In this document: positions 11,400 to 11,747 of the stretch, piece after piece
How the letters are laid out: each line of letters starts with the position of its first letter
Numbering within the stretch: position 1 is the stretch's first letter
Assembly: GCF_000434895.1 (NCBI RefSeq)
Contig: NZ_FR892803.1
Coordinates: 1-11,747, forward strand
DNA from: Phascolarctobacterium succinatutens CAG:287
Lineage (GTDB): Bacteria > Bacillota > Negativicutes > Acidaminococcales > Acidaminococcaceae
Direction of reading: 5' to 3'
Length of the DNA: 11,747 bases
Notes under the pieces: generated by a model
What the model was told of the DNA's origin: nothing
What the model saw: only the letters and a program-made list of their open reading frames with translations
The model's database searches: none
Translations under genes and position numbers: made by a program

Positions 11400-11489
11400 T
11401 ATAGGGCAGTGGCAAAGTAAAGGGGAAAGCGGCCAACCCCACCTAACCCCGCTTTCCTTATCCTTGACTTTGCCGCCCTATATGCTATA
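11393..11489. repeat. Large interrupted palindrome between divergent transcription units
   Basis: TATAGCATATAGGGC (11393-11407) pairs perfectly with 11475-11489. After a three-base bulge GGCAAAGT (411-418) pairs with 467-474, then AAGG (420-423) pairs with 462-465, and after a four-base bulge GGAAAGCGG (424-432) pairs with 449-457. The 16-base loop is C-rich with no G. At about 36 bp of paired stem, it is far larger than an ordinary operator. It carries promoter-like elements in both arms. It could be an operator, an oriT or another replication/transfer origin; no relaxase gene is present to guide the choice. Confidence 0.85.
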
Positions 11490-11491
11490 TC
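11464..11491 (+). promoter_or_regulatory. Promoter for the divergent SLOG gene
   Basis: TTGACT (11464-11469), a 16-base spacer and TATATC (11486-11491) with an extended TGC in front. The predicted start is near 11498, giving a 5' leader of about 29 bases. Both elements fall inside the right arm of the palindrome, so a protein binding there would control this promoter. Confidence 0.6.
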
Positions 11492-11526
11492 AAGAGTATA
11501 AATCTAATAATATATAAAGGAGAATG

Positions 11527-11747
11527 ATGAAAATGATTATTAGTATTACAGGACACAGACCGAATGGATTACCCAAACAATATGGATATAACCTCAATAA
11601 CGAAGCCTGTTCTAAGATAAAAGAATATATTGAGGTTACTATTGAAGAATGTTACAAATACGCTACCCAAAATGAAGAATTAACATTGGTTAGTGGAATG
11701 GCGCTAGGAGTTGATACTGCATTTTGGGAAGTAGCAGCTAAGCTACG
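11527..11747 (+). CDS. SLOG-superfamily protein, N-terminal part (runs off the window)
   Basis: Only the first 73 codons or so are present; the gene continues past the right edge. The visible part begins with a beta strand and TGHRP near the N-terminus and later has LVSGMALGVDTAFWEVAAKL. This pair of motifs is typical of the SLOG/DUF1273 (YpsA-like) group with a Rossmann-type nucleotide-binding fold. Members are thought to bind nucleotides or nucleotide-derived ligands; many occur in phages and mobile elements without a defined role. AAAGGAG at 11516-11522 precedes three in-frame ATGs at 11524, 11527 and 11533. 11524 is too close, so 11527 or 11533 is likely. It is transcribed away from the transfer operon from the shared palindrome. 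Confidence 0.8.
   Translation, partial: MKMIISITGHRPNGLPKQYGYNLNNEACSKIKEYIEVTIEECYKYATQNEELTLVSGMALGVDTAFWEVAAKL

Noticed and set aside
1..11747. Insertion sequences, tRNA or rRNA genes
   Set aside because: No transposase motif, IS-like terminal repeats with target duplication, or tRNA/rRNA signature was seen on either strand.

Overview
This window holds most of a P-type (Trb/VirB-like) conjugative type IV secretion system, read as one long convergent set of genes on the minus strand (about 11100 down to 202), plus the first part of a divergent gene at the right edge. The DNA is AT-rich, Shine-Dalgarno sequences are strong (AGGAGG type), TTG and GTG starts are common, and the encoded machine has outer-membrane parts (VirB9, VirB10). 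Bacillota-like translation signals with a diderm secretion system point to a Negativicutes host (Megamonas/Selenomonas-like) and to a conjugative plasmid or integrative element. This assignment is inference.

Layout in transcription order (right to left): a 420-base control region (11103-11523); virB2/trbC pilin; virB8/trbF; virB9/trbG; virB10/trbI split into two separately initiated genes, an inner-membrane anchor plus linker and a secreted barrel-forming domain; virD4/traG coupling ATPase with a large acidic insertion; two unrecognised small genes (152 and 68 codons); virB11/trbB ATPase; virB3/trbD; virB4/trbE ATPase; and a strong terminator (133-184). Most junctions are tight or overlapping, so this is one operon. 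No relaxase, VirB5, VirB6/TrbL, VirB1 or separate VirB7 is visible; some of these may lie left of position 1 or right of the window.

The control region is rich. A ~97-base imperfect palindrome (11393-11489) with a C-rich loop (G-rich on the minus strand) carries promoter-like elements pointing both ways: one toward a SLOG-family gene on the plus strand and one toward the transfer operon. A second, near-consensus sigma-70 promoter (TTGACA-17-TATAGT) also points to the operon, but its leader contains two consecutive intrinsic terminators before virB2, suggesting attenuation or a small RNA. virB2 itself starts oddly: the only good ribosome-binding site serves a five-codon mini-ORF with an A-AAA-AAG slippery heptamer that is one frame off virB2.

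The most unusual signal is a degenerate 9-bp tandem lattice, NNNN-RTWAY on the minus strand (RTWAY-NNNN on plus), filling the non-coding gaps at 49-129, 2976-3155 and 4868-5128. In total 58 consecutive 9-mers keep the same register within each tract although the units are not identical. Two tracts begin at the stop codon of one gene and end just before the Shine-Dalgarno of the next. The core RTWAY is its own reverse complement. I do not recognise this as a known element. Tandem operator or centromere arrays bound by ribbon-helix-helix proteins are the closest analogy I know.
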